The translations under genes were made by a program, and so were the position numbers. Positions 32,059 through 39,157 of a stretch of DNA of 64,000 nt are shown here, piece after piece (within the stretch, counting starts at the first letter, position 1; each line of letters begins with the position of its first letter). Source of the stretch: a virus; IMG/VR virus record IMGVR_UViG_3300027861_000017, positions 1 to 64,000 of that record; one strand, given 5' to 3'. The notes below the pieces were generated by a model, which was not told where the DNA came from, did not search any database, and saw only the letters and a program-made list of their open reading frames with translations.

Positions 32059-32223
32059 TCAATCCCTGGCTGCTATTATCTTCTCCAATTCTTCAAACAA
32101 ATCCTTTGACTTTCTTCTAAGTGGACTCTTAGCATTCCTTACACTCTTAAAGAAAGAAGATATAACCCCTGTACGTTTATTAACATAATAAAGTATCCCA
32201 CCTATTACAATAAGATAGAACAT
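32059..32223 (-). CDS. Short single-pass membrane protein with tail motif (54 aa)
   Basis: ATG 32223 follows AGAGGTG with a 4-base spacer. The protein opens with a membrane segment (MFYLIVIGGILYYVNK), continues with basic residues, and ends KDLFEELEKIIAARD. That end is another copy of the LEELDEAVEER-type tail, on a minimal anchor. Its neighbours in both directions carry the tail too. Confidence 0.65.
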   Translation of the reverse strand: MFYLIVIGGILYYVNKRTGVISSFFKSVRNAKSPLRRKSKDLFEELEKIIAARD

Positions 32224-32224
32224 G

Positions 32225-32458
32225 TTACACCTCTACGTCTAGGATATTAGTATCAAGAAGCTTCTCATAATTAGCTACGAACTTGTCATAGATAGACTTA
32301 GCTTTGTTGATCTCAACTATCCTTGATTGGAGTAGAGCTATGACCTTCTCTTTTTTCTCACCAACCAGCTTTGTTCTGGCTTCTGCTTCGAGTGATCTTA
32401 CTGTTGCTGCCATTTCATCGAAACTACCTACTGTATCCCTTACTGTTCCTTCTGTCAT
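32225..32458 (-). CDS. Coiled-coil protein (77 aa)
   Basis: Nearly the whole length is a heptad-type helix: AATVRSLEAEARTKLVGEKK, KVIALLQSRIVEINKAKSI and FVANYEKLLDTN. It resembles small phage scaffolding or chaperone-like helices, but no family is recognised. The start follows GGGAG. Confidence 0.65.
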   Translation of the reverse strand: MTEGTVRDTVGSFDEMAATVRSLEAEARTKLVGEKKEKVIALLQSRIVEINKAKSIYDKFVANYEKLLDTNILDVEV

Positions 32459-32459
32459 G

Positions 32460-32765
32460 TTAATTCTCCCTTCCTTCTAGTTTAAGGTTAATGTTATCCA
32501 AATCATCCTCTATGGAGTTATTGGGGTTATCTTTGTTGTCGTTCTTAACTCTCTCATCTATTATTTCATGCATGGCATATTCTATTCCATTGCACAAATG
32601 CAATTCTGCGTATTTATAATCAGTTTCAGGATGAGTATGAAAATAAGGGCATTCATCATTGCAATAGCCACCCCAGTCAGGATTAAGGCAAGCTTGCCTC
32701 TTGAAATAACTGCCCCTTTTAAAATATAACCAGCCTCCTTCATCTATCTTACATCTATGTGGCAT
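32460..32765 (-). CDS. Cys/His-rich protein with tail motif (101 aa)
   Basis: The segments HRCKIDEGGWLYFKRG, RQACLNPDWGGYCNDECPYF and HTHPETDY show a probable zinc site like the family at 28.6-31.2 kb. The end DDLDNINLKLEGREN is a divergent copy of the shared acidic tail. Confidence 0.65.
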   Translation of the reverse strand: MPHRCKIDEGGWLYFKRGSYFKRQACLNPDWGGYCNDECPYFHTHPETDYKYAELHLCNGIEYAMHEIIDERVKNDNKDNPNNSIEDDLDNINLKLEGREN

Positions 32766-32766
32766 T

Positions 32767-33003
32767 CTATCCCCTCCCTTCTACCTTCTTATCTACTATA
32801 TCTAAAGCTTCTTGTATTGTCAAGTTGTCTATGTGGTTTTTTATAGCTTGTTTATTGGTTATGGATTTATATGGTGGACGTTTAGACATTTCACATTCTT
32901 TAATGTAAATATCTTCATTAATACAAATGTAAATTGTATGCATTATTGCATAACCAATCAATAAACCTTCTGCAAATATCAATAACATGTCTAACTTTGT
33001 CAT
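32767..33003 (-). CDS. Single-pass membrane protein with LTIQEALDIVD tail (78 aa)
   Basis: ATG 33003 overlaps the upstream stop (ATGA) and follows GGTGGGGG. Residues 2-25 (TKLDMLLIFAEGLLIGYAI) form a membrane segment. The end NLTIQEALDIVDKKVEGRG is nearly identical to that of the 118-aa protein at 34 kb, though the bodies differ. Confidence 0.65.
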   Translation of the reverse strand: MTKLDMLLIFAEGLLIGYAIMHTIYICINEDIYIKECEMSKRPPYKSITNKQAIKNHIDNLTIQEALDIVDKKVEGRG

Positions 33004-33200
33004 TCCCCCACCTTCTTCCACACAGTACAAAGAGGGAAGATCTTACCATCGCCACCGAACCCAGAACGCTCAAGCATCATACATACTATCCTGGCTTCAT
33101 GGAGTGTATCATGGTAATCCCTGGTTTCTGAGAATCCATATTCATCTTTAACATTTGAGTCTTCTGGCCATAATGCTATTGATATATATTCCTTAGTCAT
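33000..33200 (-). CDS. Small phage protein (66 aa)
   Basis: The protein reads KEYISIALWPEDSNVKDEYG, then SETRDYHDTLHEARIVCMML and FPLCTVWKKVGE. The pattern of a short strand, a helix with Ala-Arg-x-Val-Cys and a final hydrophobic strand is seen in a common phage small protein of unknown function. Confidence 0.65.
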   Translation of the reverse strand: MTKEYISIALWPEDSNVKDEYGFSETRDYHDTLHEARIVCMMLERSGFGGDGKIFPLCTVWKKVGE

Positions 33201-33201
33201 A

Positions 33202-33984
33202 TTATTCCCCCACCTTCTCTACTATCTTTCTAAATAAAGGCTCTGCCTCAAAGATGTTATTCATCATACTAGGGTTGTCTATGTTTGTAAAGAAGTATTT
33301 TAATTGGTCTATGTATATTTGGTCTATCACTTTTATATGGGTGGTGATTCCGGCTACCCTCAATAATCTAAGCTCTTGTGAGGAGGCTAAATCTAGCTCT
33401 ACATGAGTTGAAGTAGAATCTTCATGGGTCAGTGTGTATTTGCCGTGTTTGTCGAAGGTGGAGCCATCTATGGATTGTATGGGGCCAAATAGGTATTGAG
33501 TGTAATCCAATTCGTGGGATAATTCAAAAAGGACGTGATCTAGTTCTCTTTGGGAGGGCCAATTGTTAGAATTGGTTTTACAGACAATTTCTCTGCGTGA
33601 TGTTTCTTTTCCTGTTAGATGGGATTTGAGGTGGGTTATTACGTGGTTAAATCTAAGACAATATCCTATGTAGGTGATAACGCCTTCATCTTTAACTAAT
33701 TTCAATAATATATCTAAGTTTTTATCACTGACATCAACCGGCTTCTCTATAAAAAGCCTCTTTATACCTCTTTCGATACAGTATATGGCTGCCTCGATGT
33801 GTTTGTCTGAGGGGTAGCATATAAATGCGGCATCGAAGTGGGATAAGTCCACATTACTGTTGCCTTTTATATCTAGCTCCTTGACATCGTATAAACGGTG
33901 GTCATAGTTCTTCTGGATTAAACTCCAGTGTTTATTACCTATGCTGCCAAGACCGAAAAACAATATTTGCAAACTGTCATCCAT
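33202..33984 (-). CDS. Gfo/Idh/MocA-family oxidoreductase (260 aa)
   Basis: The nucleotide-binding start ILFFGLGSIGNKHWSLI is followed by VDLSHFDAAFICYPSDKHIE and IKRLFIEKPVDVSDKNLDIL with the conserved EKP motif, then VITYIGYCLRFNHV and a shortened C-terminal sheet (FELSHELDYTQYLFGPI). Typical members are 320-380 residues, so the substrate domain is compact. Such enzymes oxidise or reduce NDP-sugars and also occur in legionaminic acid clusters. It lies 5 kb upstream of the main sugar block. Confidence 0.85.
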   Translation of the reverse strand: MDDSLQILFFGLGSIGNKHWSLIQKNYDHRLYDVKELDIKGNSNVDLSHFDAAFICYPSDKHIEAAIYCIERGIKRLFIEKPVDVSDKNLDILLKLVKDEGVITYIGYCLRFNHVITHLKSHLTGKETSRREIVCKTNSNNWPSQRELDHVLFELSHELDYTQYLFGPIQSIDGSTFDKHGKYTLTHEDSTSTHVELDLASSQELRLLRVAGITTHIKVIDQIYIDQLKYFFTNIDNPSMMNNIFEAEPLFRKIVEKVGE

Positions 33985-34333
33985 TGGTTGTTATGTCCTC
34001 CCTTTGTTTTACCTTATTGTCTAATATATCTAAAGCTTCTTGTATTGTCAAGTTGTCTTTGTAGTTTTGGATTGTTTGTTTTTGGGAGGGTGGTTGTGTT
34101 GCTGGATTGATGTAATAATTAACCCTTCCGGTTGGGTGTCTTGGTGGTGGGTTGTTAGTTCTACCACTAATGAAAAAACACCCACATAACATTGAGAGTG
34201 GGGCTGAAGACAAAGATAGGGAAGTTATCAAAGCATACCAAGCAGGCTCCCATATATTACAAAGCGCAGTATAAGAAAATACAAATGTGAAAAGAGAAAT
34301 AGAACAAAGTACAATTACATCTTCTTTATTCAT
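33977..34333 (-). CDS. Membrane protein with LTIQEALDILD tail (118 aa)
   Basis: Two membrane segments (residues 7-28, VIVLCSISLFTFVFSYTAL, and 32-55) are followed by a Pro/Asn-rich linker and the tail NLTIQEALDILDNKVKQRED. The same tail ends the 78-aa membrane protein at 32.8 kb. It overlaps the oxidoreductase start by 8 bases. Confidence 0.7.
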   Translation of the reverse strand: MNKEDVIVLCSISLFTFVFSYTALCNIWEPAWYALITSLSLSSAPLSMLCGCFFISGRTNNPPPRHPTGRVNYYINPATQPPSQKQTIQNYKDNLTIQEALDILDNKVKQREDITTNG

Positions 34334-34529
34334 CTTTTATAATCTCCCATCCTATATATGGTCCTACCGTGATTGGGGTTTCTGCTTCCATATCATTATC
34401 CCATTCGGCGAAATAGTCTAACTCAAAATCATTAAACGCTTCGTTAGCTATATCTACTAATGAATCATCTGGGTATTTGTAGCTTTCGTTTAAGATGTAT
34501 TGGATAGCTCTTCTGGTGTTATTATCCAT
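34326..34529 (-). CDS. Small acidic protein (67 aa)
   Basis: ATG 34529 overlaps the stop of the Cys-rich peptide gene (TAATG). GGAGG, encoded in the last residues of that peptide, serves as its ribosome binding site. The protein is acidic: DNNTRRAIQYILNESYKYPD, VDIANEAFNDFELDYFAEWD. Translational coupling ties it to the radical SAM/peptide pair. Function unknown. Confidence 0.65.
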   Translation of the reverse strand: MDNNTRRAIQYILNESYKYPDDSLVDIANEAFNDFELDYFAEWDNDMEAETPITVGPYIGWEIIKDE

Positions 34530-34726
34530 TAGCAACCTCCACTACCACAAGATCTTGCAGGTGATCCATGACCACATCCACCACTACCACAACCCACTGT
34601 AGATGATTCAGTGTCTCTCTTTATGACATACTTCTCTTTCTTAGTCTTTTTAGCGTTTCCCTCTAGAGCATCCAACCTCTCCGTAATCCTTTGCAATGCC
34701 TCTGCTATTTCTTCTAATACTCCCAT
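34529..34726 (-). CDS. Cys/Gly-rich peptide with helical leader, possible RiPP precursor (65 aa)
   Basis: The ATG follows GGAGGGG at 5 bases, 2 bases after the radical SAM stop. Residues 3-22 form an amphipathic helix (VLEEIAEALQRITERLDALE), residues 24-37 are Lys-rich, and residues 41-65 form a Ser/Gly/Cys tail with two identical CGSGGC units (Cys46-51 and Cys60-65) separated by GHGSPARS. A helical leader, a basic boundary and a short Cys/Ser/Gly core next to a radical SAM gene is the layout of modified-peptide precursors. A metal-binding tail on a coiled-coil protein is the main alternative. Confidence 0.6.
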   Translation of the reverse strand: MGVLEEIAEALQRITERLDALEGNAKKTKKEKYVIKRDTESSTVGCGSGGCGHGSPARSCGSGGC

Positions 34727-34728
34727 CT

Positions 34729-35559
34729 TTACCCCTCCGTATGTAATATTATATTTTTACCCCAATCGGCAGACAATGTTCCATCAGGATGAAATACACA
34801 TTCATAAACTAAATCTAATCCTTCTGAAGGTTCTGGTATAGATGCCTTCCATGTAACTGGCATGCCATCTATTATCATCGTAGATGACCTACAAACTGGG
34901 CATCTATTCTCAGAAATAACCTTATAGTCCTTGAACCAAAGCTCCTCATCTTGAGGCTCCAATGAGCAATCATCGTAATGCTGATGCCTAAAACATACAC
35001 TTGATATGCTAGTATATTTACAAGACTCAATATGGTCTTCTATATCAGATTTATCTTGGAATTGTCCAACTAAAACACAATTAGCATTAACCTTTATCCC
35101 ATTTTTATTGAAAAAGGTTGTAATATCCATTAAATCTTCTGTATTTAATATAGGAGACATAATATCAAAACATTTTGCATCTTCATAGCTAATGAATGAA
35201 TGTTTACTGATATTGATATAATCTATAACAATAAGATCTGGCCTCATTAAGCCATCTATGAAATTCTGTAAATGATATCCATTTGTAGTTAAAACAATTT
35301 TTCGGAACTTGTCTCTATATTTCAGTAGCATCTTTAAAACATATGATAGATATGTCGAAGCAGTAGGCTCTCCACCAGTTAAGCTTATCTGATAAAATTG
35401 GTCCGGCAATGATGATAATACCTCCTCCAATCTAGACATGTATGCTTCAAATGGCAATTCATAGGATCTCTCCCAGAAACAAAATCCACAATTGGCGTTG
35501 CAGGGTCCAGGGAGGATAATACTGAAGTTGGGATCTTCTATTGTTAGAATTTCGTCCAC
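34729..35559 (-). CDS. Radical SAM enzyme (276 aa, GTG start)
   Basis: The start is GTG 35559 with GAGGAGG 4 bases before; an in-frame ATG at 35598 lacks a site. Residues 20-27 (CNANCGFC) are the C-x3-C-x2-C motif for the 4Fe-4S cluster. SLTGGEPTAS (about 61-68) binds S-adenosylmethionine, and VLTTNGYHLQN and NANCVLVGQF follow. Near the C-terminus Cys220, Cys223 (CPVC) and Cys254 (VYEC) may hold an auxiliary cluster. The protein is not QueE or a nucleotide reductase activase by motif. The adjacent Cys/Gly-rich peptide is a candidate substrate; sugar or DNA modification is an alternative. Confidence 0.85.
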   Translation of the reverse strand: MDEILTIEDPNFSIILPGPCNANCGFCFWERSYELPFEAYMSRLEEVLSSLPDQFYQISLTGGEPTASTYLSYVLKMLLKYRDKFRKIVLTTNGYHLQNFIDGLMRPDLIVIDYINISKHSFISYEDAKCFDIMSPILNTEDLMDITTFFNKNGIKVNANCVLVGQFQDKSDIEDHIESCKYTSISSVCFRHQHYDDCSLEPQDEELWFKDYKVISENRCPVCRSSTMIIDGMPVTWKASIPEPSEGLDLVYECVFHPDGTLSADWGKNIILHTEG

Positions 35560-35825
35560 AAAACCTCCTCGACTGCATCGCATATTTGGCCCATGCAATT
35601 CCTCACAATAGCTTCCTCAAGTGCCCTTCTACCTTCAGGAGTTAATCTGTATATAACATCATCACCCATCCAGGATGGTGGAGTCTCTTTTGAAGCGTAT
35701 CCAGCTAAGACTAATTTCTCGAATCCAACTGAGTCTTCACAATCAAAGCTAGTACCAAACCAATTTCTGTCTGGACCGCTTATAGTGTGTTCCATTAAGC
35801 TTCTTTGGAAATTAGTGATTTTCAT
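35544..35825 (-). CDS. Winged-helix-like small phage protein (93 aa)
   Basis: The central pattern GFEKLVLAGYASKE, MGDDVIYRLTPEGRRALEEA is the wing and helix of small phage winged-helix proteins. The N-terminus (TNFQRSLMEHTISGPDRNWF) fits the first helix. It overlaps the radical SAM start by 16 bases. A regulatory or structural DNA-binding role is possible. Confidence 0.7.
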   Translation of the reverse strand: MKITNFQRSLMEHTISGPDRNWFGTSFDCEDSVGFEKLVLAGYASKETPPSWMGDDVIYRLTPEGRRALEEAIVRNCMGQICDAVEEVLWTKF

Positions 35826-36097
35826 TAATCATCCTCCCACCATTTACTATTGGGTAAACCTTTAATGCGATGCTCGACTTCTCCCCAACCTATACACCCA
35901 TCCATGCCATCACCTATACCCTCACCGTAAATTTCTATTCCACCAACTGCATTCATAATATCAGCATCTGGATCACCTATACGAACCGATAAATAACCCC
36001 AACGATATCTAACATAAACAGGTCTATTCTCAAATGTTCTAAATTCCCATTGAGTGGGACAAGCACCACAAGTTTGTATTAATTCATCAATTTTCAT
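35825..36097 (-). CDS. Hypothetical protein (90 aa)
   Basis: The sequence contains TCGACPTQWEFRTFENRPVY, RYRWGYLSVRIGDPD and GIGDGMDGCIGWGEVEHRIK. It is a beta-rich soluble protein also seen in other phages by its CPTQWE and RWGYL signatures. Function unknown. Confidence 0.65.
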   Translation of the reverse strand: MKIDELIQTCGACPTQWEFRTFENRPVYVRYRWGYLSVRIGDPDADIMNAVGGIEIYGEGIGDGMDGCIGWGEVEHRIKGLPNSKWWEDD

Positions 36098-36479
36098 ATA
36101 TATGCCCCACTACCTCTAAATCGTTAGTTTGATTACCAAAATATTCTATTTGGTTATGACCTGAGAATGGTACAAATATCCTCCATTCCTTATCTTTATT
36201 GACCCAATAGCCAAAAGCTCCTAGATGTTTTTCTACTTCGATTATCCAGTGGCTAAATCTTAGCTTATCACCTTGATATATTTTGTTACCGTTTTTATCA
36301 ATGATATCAATGAATTGCATAATTTCAGCTACGGCGGGGTAATAACCACCGTATTCATCTAGGCTTTCCTCTAATACAATAACTTTACCGTCCTCGATAG
36401 TTAATATAAAGTGGTCGTCATTGTAATCCCCATCTATCATCTCTTCGCCAGCCCACGCTCTAAATTCATTATCATCCAT
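36087..36479 (-). CDS. YopX-family protein (130 aa)
   Basis: ATG 36479 follows GGAGG at 5 bases. The N-terminus NEFRAWAGEEM and the conserved C-terminal half MQFIDIIDKNGNKIYQGD, FGYWVNKDKEWRIF and NDLEVVGHIYEN match the YopX family found in many phages of Gram-positive and Gram-negative bacteria. Its molecular role is unknown. Confidence 0.85.
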   Translation of the reverse strand: MDDNEFRAWAGEEMIDGDYNDDHFILTIEDGKVIVLEESLDEYGGYYPAVAEIMQFIDIIDKNGNKIYQGDKLRFSHWIIEVEKHLGAFGYWVNKDKEWRIFVPFSGHNQIEYFGNQTNDLEVVGHIYEN

Positions 36480-36490
36480 CATCCCCTCCA

Positions 36491-36697
36491 CTACGCTATG
36501 TCATCATCGTTGTCCAATTCCAACAGATTTTCAAAAAACGGAGTTAATTTTTTAAAAAGTTTATATATTGCCTCAGATTTATTCATAGCACTGATTATAC
36601 ATTCGTGGCCAGCTTGACCTTCTGACAGTCTTTCCATTTCATAAAATATGTCATCAGTTAATTCATCTAGATCTATTTTGTATTTAGTATAACTCAT
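36491..36697 (-). CDS. Small hypothetical protein (68 aa)
   Basis: The protein is charged and helical: YKIDLDELTDDIFYEMERLS, IISAMNKSEAIYKLFKKLTP and a final LLELDNDDDIA. It overlaps the upstream stop by 4 bases. No family recognised. Confidence 0.6.
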   Translation of the reverse strand: MSYTKYKIDLDELTDDIFYEMERLSEGQAGHECIISAMNKSEAIYKLFKKLTPFFENLLELDNDDDIA

Positions 36698-37152
36698 TGA
36701 TCTCCTCCCTTAACTATGGTCCTATATTGTATATGGCATCTAAGTAGTCTATCTATGTGCATCCTATCTGAACAATAATGAACATCATCATAGAAGTCCT
36801 CCACAGATGTTTCTATATGAAGAAGCTTGTAATTAAAGCCCCCTTCCCCCATATTAACAAAGTCTGCTATAGCTGCACTGTCCCATCCCATATCAATAAG
36901 ATACCTTCTTAAATACAACTCCCATAATCTTATAAAGTCAGGATCTGCTTTAGAAGCCCATGAAATAACCTCATCTATGAAATCAGATCTACTTTTCTCT
37001 TCGGCTCTTCTTTGATAGTAATATTCTATCGTTTCATAGTTTTCTGGCTTATCACCTTCTATAGCTTCTATCATGCATTCTTCACATACTTCCTCATCAC
37101 CCTTACGAATGAACTCAGCTTCATCTTCACCGCACCATTCACACTTACTCAT
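36694..37152 (-). CDS. Zinc-ribbon protein (152 aa)
   Basis: The N-terminus SKCEWCGEDEAEFIRKGDEE with VCEECMIEA is a two-pair zinc ribbon. The rest is helical with many acidic and aromatic residues (RSDFIDEVISWASKADPDFI, YLRRYLIDMGWDSAAIADFV). ATG 37152 is preferred over the GTG one codon upstream. Function unknown. Confidence 0.65.
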   Translation of the reverse strand: MSKCEWCGEDEAEFIRKGDEEVCEECMIEAIEGDKPENYETIEYYYQRRAEEKSRSDFIDEVISWASKADPDFIRLWELYLRRYLIDMGWDSAAIADFVNMGEGGFNYKLLHIETSVEDFYDDVHYCSDRMHIDRLLRCHIQYRTIVKGGDQ

Positions 37153-37318
37153 CACTATTCCCCTTAGTTAAAAACCTTTCACCCCATACACCAGCAAATA
37201 TACCCCATGTGAAATAGAAAGCTGGCCATAACTCTACCTCAGTTCCTCTATCTATAAACCATGCTAGAAACAAAGATCCGAAAATTATTGATAGTCCTAT
37301 GATACTATTCTTCATCAT
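37145..37318 (-). CDS. Small membrane protein (57 aa)
   Basis: ATG 37318 lies after AGGGGA. Two hydrophobic stretches (SIIGLSIIFGSLFLAWFI and LWPAFYFTWGIFAGVWGE) flank a short charged loop. The tail is FLTKGNSDE. Function unknown. Confidence 0.6.
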   Translation of the reverse strand: MMKNSIIGLSIIFGSLFLAWFIDRGTEVELWPAFYFTWGIFAGVWGERFLTKGNSDE

Positions 37319-37326
37319 GTTTTCCC

Positions 37327-37731
37327 CTAAAAGCCCCAATAATCAGATTCTAAAACTATATCCTTGGGACCAAGCGGTTGTGTTGTTTTATATGAATTAG
37401 TGTTAACTATAATTCTATCCCATTTATTACATTCCATATTGGAAATTAATATTCTGTCATCTGGATCATTTTTAGCTTTTACTTCTTCAAGTGTTAAGAC
37501 TTCACCACCTAAATAATACATACCACTCCTTTCTGTCTCCTTGCTATCAAGCTCGTAATCCTCTCTGGCCCTAGTAGAAAAACGAAAACCATAAGGTAAG
37601 GCTCCGTATCTCTCTTTAATGTTTTTAGACATCTCAATAGCGGTGTCGATGTTCCAAGACTCGATTGGTTTCGTGGTTTCTTCGGATACAAAAGAACCTG
37701 GGCTTAAAAATGTTACAAAATGTTTTTCCAT
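37327..37731 (-). CDS. Hypothetical protein (134 aa)
   Basis: The product starts MEKHFVTFLSPGSFVSEETT and continues KPIESWNIDTAIEMSKNIKE, PYGFRFSTRAREDYELDS and YLGGEVLTLEEVKAKND. This order recurs in a phage protein family of unknown function. Its leader ATACTTTAGGAG belongs to a repeated leader type found before several genes at 37.7-40 kb. Confidence 0.7.
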   Translation of the reverse strand: MEKHFVTFLSPGSFVSEETTKPIESWNIDTAIEMSKNIKERYGALPYGFRFSTRAREDYELDSKETERSGMYYLGGEVLTLEEVKAKNDPDDRILISNMECNKWDRIIVNTNSYKTTQPLGPKDIVLESDYWGF

Positions 37732-37764
37732 GTTAATCTCCTAAAGTATAATATTATCAATAAG

Positions 37765-37846
37765 TTGGAGCGGAGGGATTTGAACCCTCAATCCTTTCGG
37801 CGCAGAGGCTTAAACCCTGCGTGTATACCAGTTCCACCACGCTCCA
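37765..37846 (-). tRNA. tRNA-Leu (anticodon UAA)
   Basis: Read on the minus strand, the acceptor TGGAGCG (37846-37840) pairs with CGCTCCA (37772-37766), followed by discriminator A at 37765. A Leu-type D arm (GTGGAACTGGTATACAC) is present. The anticodon stem CAGGG/CTCTG carries loop TTTAAGC with anticodon TAA, followed by a long variable arm (class II) and T arm GAGGG-TTCAAAT-CCCTC. CCA is not encoded. It reads the UUA codon, the favoured Leu codon in AT-rich DNA. Confidence 0.92.
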
Positions 37847-37850
37847 TTAT

Positions 37851-38024
37851 TTATTTCCAGTTATCTAGTTTAGAAATTACCGTGCTTATAAACCAAGGTA
37901 CTTGAGTTAAGACTAGAAGAAAACCCATTAAAAAATCCACCTCTACCATTAGTATGCCATTCAAAGGCATAACCACAAAAACTACAAGAGCTGCATAATA
38001 GGGGCTTTTCATAAAATTAAACAT
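37851..38024 (-). CDS. Small membrane protein (57 aa)
   Basis: ATG 38024 follows TTTAGGAGG at 5 bases. Two hydrophobic segments are visible: SPYYAALVVFVVMPLNGILM and FLMGFLLVLTQVPWFISTV. It ends 5 bases before the tRNA. Function unknown. Confidence 0.6.
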   Translation of the reverse strand: MFNFMKSPYYAALVVFVVMPLNGILMVEVDFLMGFLLVLTQVPWFISTVISKLDNWK

Positions 38025-38051
38025 AGTATCCTCCTAAAGTGTTATCAAATT

Positions 38052-38213
38052 TCATCTATATTTTTTAAGCTCTCCATTGAAATATTCAGCCATTTCTTTA
38101 GTAAATCTTTCATTAGATGTATATAAATCAATCATTTTAATTAATTTAATACGATCATCATAATCTAATACTCTAGCTATAGCATCTAAATCTATATCAA
38201 TCTCTATTTTCAT
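38052..38213 (-). CDS. Short charged protein (53 aa)
   Basis: ATG 38213 follows AGGGGAG at 7 bases and lies 3 bases after the upstream stop. The product (MKIEIDIDLDAIARVLDYDD, then RIKLIKMIDLYTSNERF and EMAEYFNGELKKYR) is helical and acidic at the start. Function unknown. Confidence 0.6.
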   Translation of the reverse strand: MKIEIDIDLDAIARVLDYDDRIKLIKMIDLYTSNERFTKEMAEYFNGELKKYR

Positions 38214-38216
38214 TAT

Positions 38217-38786
38217 TCAACTCCCCTCTACGACAGAATCGTAGAACTCTAACATATCTCTAACCAAAACTTTTTTCCAATTATTGAAGATCTTACTAGT
38301 ACCATCACCCATATTGAACATCTTCCTAAGAGGCAATACCACGGAGTCGTCTTCTCTGAATTCTGGTCTACAAGGCCTGTCAATATAAGCATTACGCTTT
38401 TTATAACAAGCTCGAAACCACCTATCCTTGAACTCGTATTGCTTATCCATCCAACGCCATTCTGGATGTTCAGCCACAACATCTCTATTTAACACACAGA
38501 AAGAGACATTAGACCAATTACACAGCTCTCCAGTATCTATACTTTCTAACACATGGATAGTATCGAAACTATCATTCCTGGGTATCTTTTCTATGTACCA
38601 TGATAAATACCATTCTGAAGCGGGTGCAGATTGTAATGATACTAGATCTCCTACCTTCGGATCTTCTAAGGGCAAGAAAGCATTTTCGCCTAACCCACCT
38701 TGATTGTTTCCAATGCCATAATTACGAGATAAGCAAAATCTAGTTATGTAAGATAATATATCTATTTTAGCTCTGGTTTTAATCAT
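38217..38786 (-). CDS. Phage hypothetical protein (189 aa)
   Basis: ATG 38786 is 7 bases after AGGAG; an ATG two codons earlier abuts it. The body has KVGDLVSLQSAPASEWYLSW, LESIDTGELCNWSNVSFCVL, EWRWMDKQYEFKDRWFRACY and RKMFNMGDGTSKIFNNWKKV. The length and Trp-rich pattern recur in phages but no function is known. A promoter and an 11-codon upstream frame precede it. Confidence 0.7.
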   Translation of the reverse strand: MIKTRAKIDILSYITRFCLSRNYGIGNNQGGLGENAFLPLEDPKVGDLVSLQSAPASEWYLSWYIEKIPRNDSFDTIHVLESIDTGELCNWSNVSFCVLNRDVVAEHPEWRWMDKQYEFKDRWFRACYKKRNAYIDRPCRPEFREDDSVVLPLRKMFNMGDGTSKIFNNWKKVLVRDMLEFYDSVVEGS

Positions 38787-38818
38787 CTCCATACTCCTAA
38801 AGTGTTATAAAGTCTCAT
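38783..38818 (-). CDS. Possible 11-residue leader peptide (MRLYNTLGVWR)
   Basis: ATG 38818 lies downstream of GGAGGAG and the promoter. The frame ends in TGA overlapping the start of the 189-aa gene. A similar short frame (MKFDNTLGGYYV) precedes the membrane protein at 38.0 kb, since both contain the AACACTTTAGGAG box. It may be only a by-product of that shared DNA box. Confidence 0.25.
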   Translation of the reverse strand: MRLYNTLGVWR

Positions 38819-38850
38819 TATTAAACTATCTCCTCCAATACAATAAAAAC

Positions 38851-38879
38851 ATTCTCCCATATGATCATATCATTGTCAA
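38851..38879 (-). promoter_or_regulatory. Sigma70-type promoter
   Basis: Perfect TTGACA (38879-38874), a 17-base spacer, then GAGAAT (38856-38851). It lies in a gap after the 65-aa gene and drives the genes leading to the tRNA. Confidence 0.55.
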
Positions 38880-38890
38880 GCTAATAACAA

Positions 38891-39088
38891 TCACAAATCA
38901 TTTTCATGTACAAGTCTCCTGGTGTAGACAAATCTATCTTCAAAGCCATTGGCATAAACTACTATAATACCGGTTGAATCTTCCTTAAAGGTAGCATCAT
39001 CTAACATTTCTATTATCTCTTCTAGGGTGTAATCTTCCATTAGAGATCTAGTTATATCCAATCTATCATCTTCACTTATTTCATACAT
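38891..39088 (-). CDS. Small acidic protein (65 aa)
   Basis: The product MYEISEDDRLDITRSLMEDY with LEEIIEMLDDATF and IIVVYANGFEDRFVY is a short helix-strand unit. It has its own promoter and a strong AAGGAGG site 5 bases before ATG. Function unknown. Confidence 0.65.
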   Translation of the reverse strand: MYEISEDDRLDITRSLMEDYTLEEIIEMLDDATFKEDSTGIIVVYANGFEDRFVYTRRLVHENDL

Positions 39089-39114
39089 TGTTATCCTCCT
39101 TGAGTTTTCATCTT

Positions 39115-39143
39115 AATTTATCACGACAAATAATTGCTGTCAA
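39115..39143 (-). promoter_or_regulatory. Sigma70-type promoter with extended -10
   Basis: TTGACA (39143-39138), 17 bases, then TGA-TAAATT with the -10 box at 39120-39115. The following leader TAAGATGAAAACTCAAGGAGG is shared almost exactly with the promoter at 39.97 kb. Confidence 0.65.
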
Positions 39144-39157
39144 GCTAACATTAACTG

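Noticed and set aside
37765-37846. tRNA as an ochre suppressor that could read the in-frame TAA codons at 20 kb
   Set aside because: Its anticodon is UAA, which reads UUA (Leu). Reading UAA would need anticodon UUA. TAA is also the normal stop throughout.
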